DNA from: JALUZX01 sp964561605
GTDB lineage: Bacteria; Planctomycetota; UBA1135; JALUZX01
Direction: 5' to 3'
DNA: 54,152 nucleotides
NCBI GenBank assembly: GCA_964561605.1
Contig: CAZLQD010000019.1
Span: forward strand, 1-54,152
The notes below the pieces were generated by a model that saw only the letters and a list, made by a program, of their open reading frames with translations, had not been told where the DNA came from and did not search any database. The translations under genes were made by a program, and so were the position numbers. Positions 24,034 through 33,188 of the stretch are shown here, one piece after another; the stretch's first letter is position 1; every line of letters starts with the position of its first letter.

Positions 24034-25062
24034 TCAACGATCCCCTGGAGCCCCTCCCGCGCCGGCTTCCCTCTGCTCGAGGATCGCCCGGCTGATCTTC
24101 TCGTTCAACCCGCTCTCCACGGCCTTTCTCGCCAGTTCCAATGCGTTGGCGATGGCCTTCGCGTCGGAATGGCCGTGGCAGATCACGCAGGTGCCGTCGA
24201 CCCCGAGGAGAAGGGCGCCGCCGTATTCGCTGTAATCCATCCTCTTGCGGATCTTCCCCACGATTCCGCCCGCGACGGCCGGGTCGATCCCGGCGGCCTG
24301 GAGCTCGGCGTAGAAGACCCTGACCAGGTGCTCCGAAAGGCCCTCCCCCACCTTGAGGATCACGTTCCCCACGAAGCCTTCGCAGACGATCACCTCGCAG
24401 GCGCCGGAGAAGAGATCCCGGCCTTCGACGTTCCCCACGAAGTTCAGGCCGGAATCGCGGAATATGGAATGGGTCGTCTTGGTGAGCTGGTTCCCCTTCT
24501 CGTCCTCGGAGCCGATGTTCATCAGCCCCACCCTGGGTCCCTCGACCCCGTAGGCGATGGAGGAGAGGAAGGAACCCATGTAGCCGTAATTCAAAAGGTC
24601 CGCCGGGGTGCAGTTCACGTTTGCGCCGACGTCGATGATGGTGACGGGCTTCCCCTTGTCGCCCTCGAAGGTCACGGCGATCCCGGGGCGCCTGACCCCG
24701 GGAAGGGTCTTCCAGAGCCGAACCGAGGCGGCCACGGCGGCTCCCGTGTTTCCCGCCGAGACCAGGGCCGAGGCGGCCTTCTTCTTCACCGCCATGGCTC
24801 CGACCAGGACGGAGGAGTCCCGCTTCTTGCGCAAGGCCTCGGCAGGGCTCTCGCCCATCCCAACCACCTGGGAGGCGGGCTGGACCTGGAAGAGCCCGGG
24901 ATCCCCCCCGGCCTTCTTCAGTTCTTCCTCCACGGCTTCGGGAAGCCCTACCAGGAGGACCTGGTCGGGCCGGACCTGTCCCTTTTCCACAGCCAGGAGG
25001 GCTCCCCGGATGGTTGCCTCCGGAGCCCGGTCCCCCCCCATGACATCCAGAGCGATCCTCAT
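24034..25062 (-). CDS. plsX: Phosphate acyltransferase PlsX
   Basis: The 342-residue enzyme converts acyl-ACP into acyl-phosphate for phospholipid synthesis. The N-terminus MRIALDVMGGDRAPEATIRG and segments GAVDVGANVNC-like (IIDVGANVNCTPADL), GLMNIGSEDEKGN and GFVGNVILKVGEG are diagnostic. The gap to rpmF is only 25 bases and no strong Shine-Dalgarno is visible, suggesting coupling to rpmF. Confidence 0.96.
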   Translation of the reverse strand: MRIALDVMGGDRAPEATIRGALLAVEKGQVRPDQVLLVGLPEAVEEELKKAGGDPGLFQVQPASQVVGMGESPAEALRKKRDSSVLVGAMAVKKKAASALVSAGNTGAAVAASVRLWKTLPGVRRPGIAVTFEGDKGKPVTIIDVGANVNCTPADLLNYGYMGSFLSSIAYGVEGPRVGLMNIGSEDEKGNQLTKTTHSIFRDSGLNFVGNVEGRDLFSGACEVIVCEGFVGNVILKVGEGLSEHLVRVFYAELQAAGIDPAVAGGIVGKIRKRMDYSEYGGALLLGVDGTCVICHGHSDAKAIANALELARKAVESGLNEKISRAILEQREAGAGGAPGDR

Positions 25063-25087
25063 GGTTCAACCGCCGGAAAGAAGGGGC

Positions 25088-25270
25088 TCAGAACTCTTCC
25101 TTGAGAAGGACCTTCCGGTCCCTGTAGAAGCCGCAGTTCTCACAGACCCGATGGGGGAGTCCTTCGGCACCACACCGGGGGCACCGGCTCAGAGCCTGGG
25201 CGACCAGGAACTGGTGGGTCTTCCTCTTGCGGTGCCTGGCTTTACTGCTCCGTCTCTTTGGATGGGCCAT
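25088..25270 (-). CDS. rpmF: 50S ribosomal protein L32
   Basis: The 60-residue protein has the L32 start MAHPKRRSSKARHRKRKTH and four zinc-ligand cysteines (30, 33, 43, 46: CPRC, CENC), so it is the zinc-binding form. It leads the rpmF-plsX-fabH run, a linkage of ribosome and lipid genes common across bacteria. A near-consensus promoter lies upstream. Confidence 0.97.
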   Translation of the reverse strand: MAHPKRRSSKARHRKRKTHQFLVAQALSRCPRCGAEGLPHRVCENCGFYRDRKVLLKEEF

Positions 25271-25314
25271 GGGTTTTCGCTCTGTTCGTTCCGGTTTCCT
25301 GCAGCCTGCCCCTC

Positions 25315-25380
25315 CTCCCCCTCGGGGAGCGGGTCCAGGCGGAAAGGGCGGCATTCTAGACCCAGGTCCCGGCCTGTCAA
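25315..25380 (-). promoter_or_regulatory. Near-consensus promoter and leader hairpin of rpmF-plsX-fabH
   Basis: On the minus strand a perfect -35 TTGACA (25380-25375) and a -10 TAGAAT (25358-25353, 5 of 6) are spaced 16 bases apart. The -35 contains the TGA stop of alaS. The leader, about 75 bases long, holds a perfect 6-bp hairpin (CTCCCC / GGGGAG with a 3-base loop, 25329-25315) that could end upstream transcription or regulate L32 translation. Confidence 0.68.
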
Positions 25381-28049
25381 CCGGGATTTTCTCCTCCCAA
25401 GATTTTCTCCAACTCCCGGCCTGCCTCTTCCAGGGCCTGGTCCAGGCGGGAGGGGTCCTTTCCCTGGCCCTGGGCGAAGGAGGGCTTTCCCCCGCCCCCT
25501 CCTCCCAGGGTGCGGGCCGCCCGGGAAAGGAGCTTCCCGGCGTGGACGCCCCGCTCCAAGGCCTTCCCGGAAGCCAGGGCCACGAGGAAGACCCGGCCTC
25601 CTTTGCCCGGCGAGGCCAGCAGGGCCACCCCGTCGGAATGCCTCTCCTTGAGCCTGTCGGCCAGGCCCGCCAGTTCGGCCCCCCCCAGGCCCTCCCCCTT
25701 CCACAGGAAGACCTCCACCCCCCCCAGGACCCGGCCTGAAGCCTCCACCTGGGGAAGCTGGTCCCCCGCCTTGGAGGAACGGACCTCCTCCAGTTCCTTC
25801 CTGAGGCGGGCCGTCTCCTCGAGGAGTTGCTCCACCCGGGATTCCACGGCCCCGACGGGGCTCTTCAGGAGGGCGGCCAACCTCTCGAGGACGGCCTCCC
25901 TGGAGCGGGACCACTCGATGGCCCCTTCGCCCGTCACCGCCTCGATCCGCCTGGTCCCGGCGGAAACGGAGGTTTCGGAGAGGACGATGAGCCTTCCAAG
26001 GGCCCCGGTGTTCCTGGCGTGGGTTCCCCCGCAGAGTTCCCGGGAGAACTCGCCGATGGTGATGGTCCGGACCTGGTCGCCGTACTTCTCCCCGAAGAGG
26101 GCCATGAACCCGGCCTTCCGGGCCTCCTCCAGGGGCATGACCCGGGCGATCACGTCCAGAGCCCGGAGGATCTTCCCGTTCACCAGGTCCTCCACCCGGC
26201 GGATCTCCCCGGCGGAGAGCCTCTTTCCCCAGGTGAAGTCGAAACGGAGCTTCTCCGGCCCCACGAGGGAACCGGCCTGGTGGACCTCCGGCCCCAGGAC
26301 CTCCCGCAAGGCGGCATGGAGAAGGTGGGTGGCCGTGTGGTTCCTTTCCGTGGCCCGCCTGGCGGAGGCATCGATCTCGAGGAGGATCTCGTCCCCCACG
26401 CGAAGGGTCCCTTCCTCCACGACGGCTTCGTGGACGTGGACCCCCGAGACGGGGAAGGTGTTCTCCACCCTCCCGCGAAGACCTCCTTCGGCGAGGAAGG
26501 TCCCTTTGTCACCCACCTGGCCTCCCGATTCGGCGTAGAAGGGCGTCCGGTCCACGGCGAAGAGGACCCGGCTTCCCTGGGGGGCCTCCTGGACGAGCCC
26601 GCCCTGGACGGAGAGGGCCAGGACCTTCCCTCCGTCCCGGTCCCTCTCGTAACCGGTGAACAAGGTCTTCTCCCCCGCCGCCCGGGCCAGGTCCTTCTCG
26701 GGGGAAGAACCGAAGACGGCCGAGCTCAGGGCCGAACCCTTGCGGGAACGGGCCCTCTGCTCTTCCATCCTGGCCCGGAAGCCCTCCTGGTCGACCTCGA
26801 ATCCCCTCTCCCTGCACTCCTCGAGGACGGTATCGAAGGGGAACCCGTAGGTGTCGTGGAGGGTGAAGGCCGCCTCTCCCGGCAGGGTTCCCCCTTCGGG
26901 CAGACGCCCCAGCATCTCCTCCAGGATGGAAAGGCCCCGCTCGTAGACCAGGCGGAAGGCCTCCTCCTCGGACTTGAGGATGGGCCGGATCCTCTCCTGG
27001 GCTTCCACGACCTCCGGATAGGCCCCACCCATCACTTCCGCCACGAGGGGAGCCATCTCCCAGAGGAAAGGCGCGTCCAGTCCGAGCTGGATCCCGTCCC
27101 TCTCGGCTCTCCGAAGGATCTTCCGGATCACATATCCCCTGCCTTCGTTTCCCGGGGTGATCCCGTCGGAAAGGGCGAAGACCAGGGCACGGAGGTGGTC
27201 GGCGATCCGCCGCATCCGGGAATCCTCCTCGGGGGAACGGCCGTATTCCTTCCCCGTGCGGCGGCAGAGGTCGTGGATGTACGGGAGGAAGAGGTCCGTG
27301 TCGAAGTTGGTGGGAGCCCCGGCCAGGACGGCCACGATCCGCTCCAGGCCGAGACCGACGTCGATGTTCTTCTGGGGCAAGGGGGCCAGGACCCCGCCAG
27401 GCTTCCTGTCGTACTGGGTGAAGACGCAGTTGCCGATCTCGGTGAACCTGTCCTCCGGAAGGGACTTCAGGCCCTCCTTGGGGGGAAGGGGTTCGCCCGG
27501 CCTGGCGTCGAAGTAGATCTCCGAACAGGGCCCGCAAGGACCGTCGGGACCCTTGGAAGGAGCCTCGGCGGGCCAGAAGTTCTCCTTCTCGCCGAAACGG
27601 AAGACCTTCTCCGGGGAGAGCCCCACCTCCTCCGTCCAGGCCCGGAAGGCCTCGTCGTCGTCCTCGTAGATGGTGACCACCATCTGGTCTTCCGGAATCC
27701 CCAGGCGCTCGCTGAAGAACTCCCACTCCCAGGCGACGCATTCCCGCTTGAAGTAGTCGCCGAAGGAGAAGTTCCCAAGCATCTCGAAGAGAGTGTGGTG
27801 CCTGGGGGTCCTCCCGACTTTCTCGAGGTCCGGGACGCGCATGCACTTCTGGACGGTGCAGACCCGTTTCCAAGGCAGGTTCCCCTTGCCGAGGAACATG
27901 TCCTTGAACTGGTTCATCCCCGCCCCGGTGAAGAGCAGGGTCGGGTCGTTCTCCGGCACGAGGGAGGCCGAGGGAAGCCTCTTGTGCCCCTTCTCCTCGA
28001 AGAAAGAGAGGAAGGCCTCCCTCACCTCCCCGCCTGGAAGGGGCCTCAC
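25377..28049 (-). CDS. alaS: Alanyl-tRNA synthetase
   Basis: The 890-residue enzyme has all AlaRS parts in order. The class II catalytic core is marked by GAGMNQFKDMFLG and the RTPRHHTLFEMLGNFSFGDY segment. The editing domain has HTATHLLHAAL and CGGTHARNTGALG zinc ligands. A C-terminal C-Ala domain has a Gly-rich GGGGGGKP segment typical of DHHA1. The GTG start overlaps the recA stop (GTGA), so alaS is translated in step with recA. The recA-alaS order is widespread in bacteria. Confidence 0.97.
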   Translation of the reverse strand: MRPLPGGEVREAFLSFFEEKGHKRLPSASLVPENDPTLLFTGAGMNQFKDMFLGKGNLPWKRVCTVQKCMRVPDLEKVGRTPRHHTLFEMLGNFSFGDYFKRECVAWEWEFFSERLGIPEDQMVVTIYEDDDEAFRAWTEEVGLSPEKVFRFGEKENFWPAEAPSKGPDGPCGPCSEIYFDARPGEPLPPKEGLKSLPEDRFTEIGNCVFTQYDRKPGGVLAPLPQKNIDVGLGLERIVAVLAGAPTNFDTDLFLPYIHDLCRRTGKEYGRSPEEDSRMRRIADHLRALVFALSDGITPGNEGRGYVIRKILRRAERDGIQLGLDAPFLWEMAPLVAEVMGGAYPEVVEAQERIRPILKSEEEAFRLVYERGLSILEEMLGRLPEGGTLPGEAAFTLHDTYGFPFDTVLEECRERGFEVDQEGFRARMEEQRARSRKGSALSSAVFGSSPEKDLARAAGEKTLFTGYERDRDGGKVLALSVQGGLVQEAPQGSRVLFAVDRTPFYAESGGQVGDKGTFLAEGGLRGRVENTFPVSGVHVHEAVVEEGTLRVGDEILLEIDASARRATERNHTATHLLHAALREVLGPEVHQAGSLVGPEKLRFDFTWGKRLSAGEIRRVEDLVNGKILRALDVIARVMPLEEARKAGFMALFGEKYGDQVRTITIGEFSRELCGGTHARNTGALGRLIVLSETSVSAGTRRIEAVTGEGAIEWSRSREAVLERLAALLKSPVGAVESRVEQLLEETARLRKELEEVRSSKAGDQLPQVEASGRVLGGVEVFLWKGEGLGGAELAGLADRLKERHSDGVALLASPGKGGRVFLVALASGKALERGVHAGKLLSRAARTLGGGGGGKPSFAQGQGKDPSRLDQALEEAGRELEKILGGENPG

Positions 28050-29134
28050 CTGGGCGCGCCTCCAGCCTGGCCGGCGCTCTTGCCCTTGGCGGCGGGCGCC
28101 GGGCTGTGTCCTTTCATCTCGGCCTCGTGGGCCTGGAGCACGGCCTTCCGGATCTCCCCGAGAAGCTTGGGATTGTCCGAGAGGAACTGGACCGACTTTT
28201 CCCTCCCCTGGCCCAGGCGGATGTCGCCGAAGGAGAACCAGGTGCCCGACTTCTTGACGATCCCCTTCATGACGGCCAGGTCCAGGATGTCCCCCTCCAG
28301 GTTGATCCCCTTGCCGAAGATGATGTCGAATTCGGCCTTCCGGAAGGGCGGGGCGACCTTGTTCTTCACCACCTTGGCCCGGGTCCGGTTGCCAACGACG
28401 TTTTCACCCGCACCGACCTTCCCGATCCGCCGGATGTCGATCCGGACGGAGGCGTAGAACTTGAGGGCCCTTCCGCCGGTGGTGGTCTCGGGGCTTCCGA
28501 ACATGACCCCGATCTTCTCGCGGATCTGGTTGATGAAGATCACCAGGGTGTTGGACCTGGAGATGGAACCCGTGAGTTTGCGGAGGGCCTGGCTCATGAG
28601 CCTGGCCTGGAGGCCCACGAAGGAATCCCCCATCTCGCCTTCGAGCTCCGCCTTGGGCACCAGGGCGGCCACGGAGTCGATCACCACCACGTCCACGGCG
28701 TTGGACCGCACCAGGGTCTCGGCGATGTCCAAGGCCTGCTCCCCCGAATCGGGCTGGGAGATCAGGAGCTCGTCCAGGTTCACCCCGAGCTTCCTGGCGT
28801 AGATCGGATCCAGGGCGTGTTCGGCATCGATGAAGGCCGCCACGCCGCCACCCTTCTGGGCGTTGGCCACCACGTGGAGGGCCAGGGTCGTCTTCCCCGA
28901 GGATTCGGGGCCGAAGATCTCCACGACCCTGCCCCTGGGGAGTCCCTTCCCACCCAGGGCCAGGTCCAAGGAGAGGGAGCCCGTGGAGATGCCGTCCACT
29001 GGGATCTGGATCCCCTGGCCGAGGCGCATGATGGAACCTTTGCCGTAGGACTTCTCGATGGCCGCCAGGGCCCCTTCCAGGGCGGCCCGCTTCTCGCGGG
29101 TTTCGGGGGATTCCTTCTGATTCTGCCTGGTCAC
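28046..29134 (-). CDS. recA: Recombinase RecA
   Basis: The 362-residue protein has Walker A GPESSGKTT (75-83), the VVIDSVAALVPKAELEGE segment, L1/L2 loops (LTGSISRSNTLVIFINQIR; GSPETTTGGRALKFYASVR) and a Pro/Ala/Lys-rich tail. The GTG at 29134 was chosen because AGGAGG lies 10 bases upstream; an earlier TTG would sit only one base from that site. No LexA-type box was recognised upstream, so SOS control cannot be inferred. Confidence 0.97.
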   Translation of the reverse strand: MTRQNQKESPETREKRAALEGALAAIEKSYGKGSIMRLGQGIQIPVDGISTGSLSLDLALGGKGLPRGRVVEIFGPESSGKTTLALHVVANAQKGGGVAAFIDAEHALDPIYARKLGVNLDELLISQPDSGEQALDIAETLVRSNAVDVVVIDSVAALVPKAELEGEMGDSFVGLQARLMSQALRKLTGSISRSNTLVIFINQIREKIGVMFGSPETTTGGRALKFYASVRIDIRRIGKVGAGENVVGNRTRAKVVKNKVAPPFRKAEFDIIFGKGINLEGDILDLAVMKGIVKKSGTWFSFGDIRLGQGREKSVQFLSDNPKLLGEIRKAVLQAHEAEMKGHSPAPAAKGKSAGQAGGAPR

Positions 29135-29194
29135 AGCTCTCAAGCCTCCTGGTTTCCAAGGGGGAAATCGTCCGACCGGGTGATTGCGCCCCAG

Positions 29195-29223
29195 ATCATA
29201 GCCTCAGGACCTCCGCCCTCCCA
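29195..29223 (-). promoter_or_regulatory. Possible recA promoter
   Basis: TATGAT on the minus strand (29200-29195) is a good -10, about 60 bases before the recA start. The hexamer 17 bases upstream (TGGGAG) is a poor -35. The same TATGAT hexamer occurs before cvpA. Confidence 0.33.
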
Positions 29224-29227
29224 GGGT

Positions 29228-29821
29228 TCATTCCCCCTGGAGGACCCAGGCCCCCACTTCCCGGTAGGCCGGCCCGCCCGGCCCGAGCCGGCTCTCCACG
29301 AGGACGACCCTCTCCGCCCGGCCTTTCCCGAAGGGGGTGGATTCCTCCTGCAGGAAGGCCTCCAGGACCTTCCGGGCCATGGGAGCCGGCCGCCTTCCTC
29401 TCCTTCCCCGGGTGGAGCCGGCCGCGCGTCCCAAAGTGAGATGGGGGTGGAAAGGCCTCTCCTCCCTGGGGAAGCCCGCCTCCGCCAGGGCGCCTTCCAC
29501 ACGTCCGGCCAATTCCACCATCTGGATTCGCCCAAGATCCACCCCCGCCCAGAGGACCCTGGGCCGGTTCAAGTCGGGAAATCCGCCGAGCCCCCTGCAC
29601 TCCCACAGGAAGGGGGCCGCTCCATTCGTGGCCCTCTCCAGGGCGCCCGTCACCAGGGAAAGCTCTTCCTCGGCCACTTCCCCCAGGAACCGCAGGGTGA
29701 TGTGCCACAAGGCCGGATCCACCCACCGGACCCCGTCTCCCTTGAAACCGATCCGCCGGACCTTCTCCTCCAGGGCCCGGCGGATCTCCTCGGGAACGGG
29801 GAGAGCGGCGAAGAGGCGCAA
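29228..29821 (-). CDS. thpR: RNA 2',3'-cyclic phosphodiesterase (ThpR/LigT family)
   Basis: The 197-residue 2H phosphoesterase shows both HXTX motifs: LWHITLRFLGEVAEEE and HPHLTLGR. It begins MRLFAALPVPEEIRRALEE, a typical family start, here at a TTG with GGAGG 9 bases upstream, lying 4 bases past the pfkB stop. It hydrolyses 2',3'-cyclic ends of RNA in vitro; the cellular role is unclear. Confidence 0.92.
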   Translation of the reverse strand: MRLFAALPVPEEIRRALEEKVRRIGFKGDGVRWVDPALWHITLRFLGEVAEEELSLVTGALERATNGAAPFLWECRGLGGFPDLNRPRVLWAGVDLGRIQMVELAGRVEGALAEAGFPREERPFHPHLTLGRAAGSTRGRRGRRPAPMARKVLEAFLQEESTPFGKGRAERVVLVESRLGPGGPAYREVGAWVLQGE

Positions 29822-29825
29822 TCCC

Positions 29826-30794
29826 TCAGGCCTCCTCCCCTAGAAGGGGTTTCAACTCCTCGGCGCTCCCGAAGTTCCGGGCGTAACGCTCGGCGAATTC
29901 CTGGAGCGTATAATGGTGGCTCTGCGGCCCGTCGGTCTCCAGGACGTAGACCGCGGCCAGGCTTCCCATCCTCCCGGCCGTCTCCCAGGAAAGATTCCAG
30001 GAGAGGCCCTTCACGAGGCCCGCCCGGAAGGCGTCCCCCACTCCGGTGGGATCCAGGACCCTCTCCGGCCTGGCCGCAGGGACCCGGAAGGTCCCCTCGG
30101 GGGTCCGGATCTCCGAGCCCTCCTCTCCCAGGGTGACCACGACGTTCTTTGCCAGACCGAGCAGTTCCTCCCTGGCAAGACCGGTCTTCTTGAGGAACAT
30201 CTCCTCCTCGTACTCGTTCACCAGGAGGATCCAGGCACCCTGGGCGTCCCGGACGAGGTTCTCTCCCGGGGTCCTGGTGATCTGCTGGCTCGGGTCGTAG
30301 AGGAAACGGTATCCCTCTTCCCGGCACTCCCTGGCGTGGCGGCTCATGGCCTCGGGATCGTTGGGCGAGACCAGGACCAGGGGGTCGGGATCCTTCACCA
30401 GCTCCGGGAGGGAGATTTCCCGGGCGTATTGCATGGCCCCCGTGAAGAAGCTGGCGATCTGGTTTCCCTTGCTGTCCGTGTTGGCGAAGAAGCTCGCCGT
30501 CCTCACGTCTTCCTTCACCAGCACCCCCGAGAGGTCCACCCCCAGGGCCTCCAGGTCCTTCCCGTAGGGCCCGAAGTCGTTTCCCGCCGCCCCAACCAAA
30601 AGGGGCCTCTCCCCCAGGAGGGCCAGGCTGTAGGCGATGTTGGCGGCACAGCCCCCCCGGCGGACGTTGAGTTCGTCCACGAGGAAGCTCACGCTGATGC
30701 GGTCCAGTTTCTCCGGGAGGAAGTGGTCTTCGAACTTCCCGGGAAAGGACATGAGGTAATCGAAGGCGATGGATCCGGTGACGACAGGTCTCAT
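29826..30794 (-). CDS. PfkB family carbohydrate/nucleoside kinase (adenosine-kinase-like)
   Basis: The 322-residue ribokinase-fold enzyme has the N-terminal GG motif (RRGGCAANIAYSLALLGERP), the segment FFANTDSKGNQIASFFTGAM seen in bacterial adenosine-kinase-like PfkB proteins, and the catalytic DPTGVGDAFRAG anion hole. The phosphate acceptor cannot be fixed from sequence; adenosine or a sugar are both possible. The gene is closely linked to thpR. Confidence 0.9.
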   Translation of the reverse strand: MRPVVTGSIAFDYLMSFPGKFEDHFLPEKLDRISVSFLVDELNVRRGGCAANIAYSLALLGERPLLVGAAGNDFGPYGKDLEALGVDLSGVLVKEDVRTASFFANTDSKGNQIASFFTGAMQYAREISLPELVKDPDPLVLVSPNDPEAMSRHARECREEGYRFLYDPSQQITRTPGENLVRDAQGAWILLVNEYEEEMFLKKTGLAREELLGLAKNVVVTLGEEGSEIRTPEGTFRVPAARPERVLDPTGVGDAFRAGLVKGLSWNLSWETAGRMGSLAAVYVLETDGPQSHHYTLQEFAERYARNFGSAEELKPLLGEEA

Positions 30795-30866
30795 GGAAGG
30801 TGCAGCCCCTGTTCCTCCCCCTTCCCCCGACTTCCTTCCCGGGACGCTCCCGGGCCCACGATCTTT

Positions 30867-32126
30867 TCATTCCCCCCCGGCCGGGGCAACCCCGTGTTCC
30901 CTCCTCTCCTCTTCTTCCAGGGCCTCCTCCATCTCCTCCTCCATCTCCTCCTCGATCACCTTGGCCGAGACCCGGTCCTTCATGGTGAGCAGGAGGATCC
31001 CCCCAAGGAGGGACCAGGCCGTCACCAGGACCCGGGAGACCGCCGAGAGGCCGGCCCCTTCCCCCGGTCCCAGGGAGGAGAAGCGCATGAAGGCGAGATC
31101 GTAGAGAGTCTCCCCAACGCCCCAACCTGCCGGGGCCAGGGGAACGGCCGAGGCGATGTTGATCACCGGCACCAGGACGAAGTAGTCCACCCAGGAGATG
31201 GTGTAGCCCATGGCGAAGCCCAGGATCGCCACGAACCCGGTAGAGAGTATGTGGTTCCCCATGGAGGCCAGGATCCAGAGGAAGAGAGCCGTCTTCTTGT
31301 TCCGGTAGAAGGTCAAGGCCTCGTCCAACTGCATGAGGAATCCCGCCCCGGGAAGTTTCCTCAACAGGGTGCTCAGCTTGAGGCCCCTCCGGACCCGCCG
31401 GCTGAGAAAGGGAACGGAGAAGAGGGCGATGGCCGAGAGCAGTGCCAGGATCCCCATGGCCAGTTCCCGGAATCGGGAGAAATTGGCCAGGACCACCACC
31501 AGGGCCAGGAGGGCCAGGGCCGTGAGACCCAGGATCCGGTCCACCACGACGGTGAGGATGGGGACGGTCTTCTTTCCCGTGTGTTTTGCGATGTAATAGG
31601 CCTTCACAACGTCTCCCCCGGTGAGGCCGGGAACGACGTTGTTGAAGAAGACCCCCACCCAGTTGAGTCGCCAGGCCTCCCAGAGGCTCACCTCCAGGCC
31701 GTTCGCCCGCAGAAGCCAGTGCCAGCGGACGGCGGCGAAACTGGCGCAGAGGAAGAAGGCCAGAGCGGCGACGAGGAGGAGGGGAATCTTCATGTGGGTG
31801 ACCCGGTGGAGGAAGCCCACCCGGACGTTCCACTCCTTCCCCCCCGGAATCTCCCTCCACAGCACCTTCTTGGCCCCGCCGGGCCCAGGAAGGATCTCCT
31901 TCTCCAGGCGGAGGAGGACCTTCCCCTCGGGATCCTGGAAGACGGCCCGGTCCTCCCCCTGGAGGACGAGCTTTCCCCAGTAGGTCGAGGCCTCCTCCTT
32001 GCCGGCGGGCCCGGCCGAATCCCGGAACTGGACCCGGCTCACGACCCAGGCCATGAGGGCCAGGAAGACCAGGAGCTTCAAAAGTCCGAGAAGCCGTTTG
32101 GCCGTGGAGGACTTCTTCTTCGTCAT
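30867..32126 (-). CDS. Flippase-like integral membrane protein (LPG synthase TM family)
   Basis: The 419-residue protein has an N-terminal membrane helix, a roughly 80-residue extracytoplasmic insert, and about seven further helices. The segments FFNNVVPGLTGGDVVKAYYI, VVVDRILGLTALALLAL and VPLAPAGWGVGETLY mark the lysylphosphatidylglycerol-synthetase TM region (UPF0104) family, which moves or anchors lipid-linked substrates. The insert between the first two helices is unusual. The C-terminus ends in an acidic run of repeated EEEM units. The ATG overlaps the upstream lipoprotein stop (ATGA) and has GGGAGG 3 bases away. Confidence 0.87.
   Translation of the reverse strand: MTKKKSSTAKRLLGLLKLLVFLALMAWVVSRVQFRDSAGPAGKEEASTYWGKLVLQGEDRAVFQDPEGKVLLRLEKEILPGPGGAKKVLWREIPGGKEWNVRVGFLHRVTHMKIPLLLVAALAFFLCASFAAVRWHWLLRANGLEVSLWEAWRLNWVGVFFNNVVPGLTGGDVVKAYYIAKHTGKKTVPILTVVVDRILGLTALALLALVVVLANFSRFRELAMGILALLSAIALFSVPFLSRRVRRGLKLSTLLRKLPGAGFLMQLDEALTFYRNKKTALFLWILASMGNHILSTGFVAILGFAMGYTISWVDYFVLVPVINIASAVPLAPAGWGVGETLYDLAFMRFSSLGPGEGAGLSAVSRVLVTAWSLLGGILLLTMKDRVSAKVIEEEMEEEMEEALEEEERREHGVAPAGGE
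30923..30958. repeat. 12-bp tandem repeat coding the acidic tail of the flippase-like protein
   Basis: The unit CCTCCTCCATCT occurs twice exactly (30923-30934, 30935-30946) with a diverged third copy. On the minus strand it encodes repeated Glu-Glu-Glu-Met. Units of 12 keep the frame, so length variation of the tail is possible. Confidence 0.65.
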
Positions 32127-33163
32127 CTTCCTCCCTTCCCTCCCCCGGGAGCGGCCCGGCCCTGCCCGCTGGAGGGCTTCTTCTCCTCCCCTTCCTGGAG
32201 GAAGGAAGGGCCGTACCGGGGAGGAGTCCCGAGAATGGCGGCCTCGGCCTTCTGGCAATCCATGACCAGCTCCTCCGAGGGTAGCTTGCGGATCCACTGG
32301 TGGAGGACGTCCAAGAGGGAAGGCCCGCCGTTCCGGTCCCGCGCATCTTCGGGAAGGGCCCCCTGGCACAAGTAAGCGGCCTTGCGGATCACGGCGGGAC
32401 TCCAGCCCTGGGGCCCCCACTTCTGGTGGACCAGGACGGCCGTCCTGAGCCCCTCGATCCCCCAGATCTCGTAAGTCTTCTGGAGGGCCTCCACCCGGAC
32501 GGCCTGGACGGGGTCCGAAAGGGCTGCCAGGAAGGTCTTCCTGGCGGCGGCTCTCAGGGAATCCCACCGCCCCCGCCGGCGCTCCCGGTCCACCCGGGCC
32601 CGGAATGCCCGGTCCAGGAGGGGCGGCTTGGGAGGCTCCCGGGAGGCCGAAGGCGGCGGAGCGGGGCCCGGGCCGATCCGAAGGACCAATTGCTCCAAGG
32701 ATTGGAGAGCCGTGATCCTGTTGAGTCGCCAGGGATCCTGGAGGGCCGCCAGGATGAGCCGGAAGGCCGCCTCCTGGACATCCCGGGGGCGGGCGGCCCG
32801 GCCCATGACCTGGAGCCGTTCCCTGGCGTAGACCAGGGGGCGCCGCACCCTGTGGGGGGAAGGTTCGATCCCGAAGAGGTTGACCAGGAGCCAGTCCACC
32901 CCGGTCCCCTCCCACTGCCGGTAGAACCAGGGAAACCTGAGGGAGGAGTCACCGTAACGGAGGGGCTCGTAGGGAGAGGAGGCTTTGGGCGGCAAAAGGA
33001 GGGAATCGTACTCCTGCAGGGCCACACCCTGGGTGGCACAACCTGCGGCCAGGAGGGCCGCACCCCAGGCGGGGAGGCAGAGCCGCCTGCGAAAGTAACC
33101 GGTTGGGTTCAATCCGCCGATCCTCCCCCCCCTTCGAACCGCCCCTTTCCCGCCGGGAATCAT
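32123..33163 (-). CDS. Lipoprotein with helical-repeat features, unknown
   Basis: The 346-residue protein has a long basic leader followed by LPAWGAALLAAGC, a good lipobox (LAAGC) for acylation. The mature part has HEAT-like helices (EAAFRLILAALQDPWRL; NRITALQSLEQLVLRIG; KTFLAALSDPVQAVRVEALQ). The chosen ATG leaves a 40-residue leader; a TTG eight codons upstream is possible, but a later start would also retain the lipobox. The gene follows the ABC-2 permease by 25 bases and overlaps the flippase gene, so it is likely the lipoprotein component of one envelope machine. Confidence 0.72.
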   Translation of the reverse strand: MIPGGKGAVRRGGRIGGLNPTGYFRRRLCLPAWGAALLAAGCATQGVALQEYDSLLLPPKASSPYEPLRYGDSSLRFPWFYRQWEGTGVDWLLVNLFGIEPSPHRVRRPLVYARERLQVMGRAARPRDVQEAAFRLILAALQDPWRLNRITALQSLEQLVLRIGPGPAPPPSASREPPKPPLLDRAFRARVDRERRRGRWDSLRAAARKTFLAALSDPVQAVRVEALQKTYEIWGIEGLRTAVLVHQKWGPQGWSPAVIRKAAYLCQGALPEDARDRNGGPSLLDVLHQWIRKLPSEELVMDCQKAEAAILGTPPRYGPSFLQEGEEKKPSSGQGRAAPGGGKGGR

Positions 33164-33188
33164 GCCGCTTCCGGGAAGGAGGGACAAA

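Noticed and set aside
25827..28457. Very long plus-strand open frame across alaS
   Set aside because: It is an antisense shadow of a GC-rich gene; the minus strand encodes a complete alanyl-tRNA synthetase and the plus product is Gly/Pro/Glu-rich without domains.
29135..29227. LexA box upstream of recA
   Set aside because: No palindromic SOS-type operator could be recognised in the gap.
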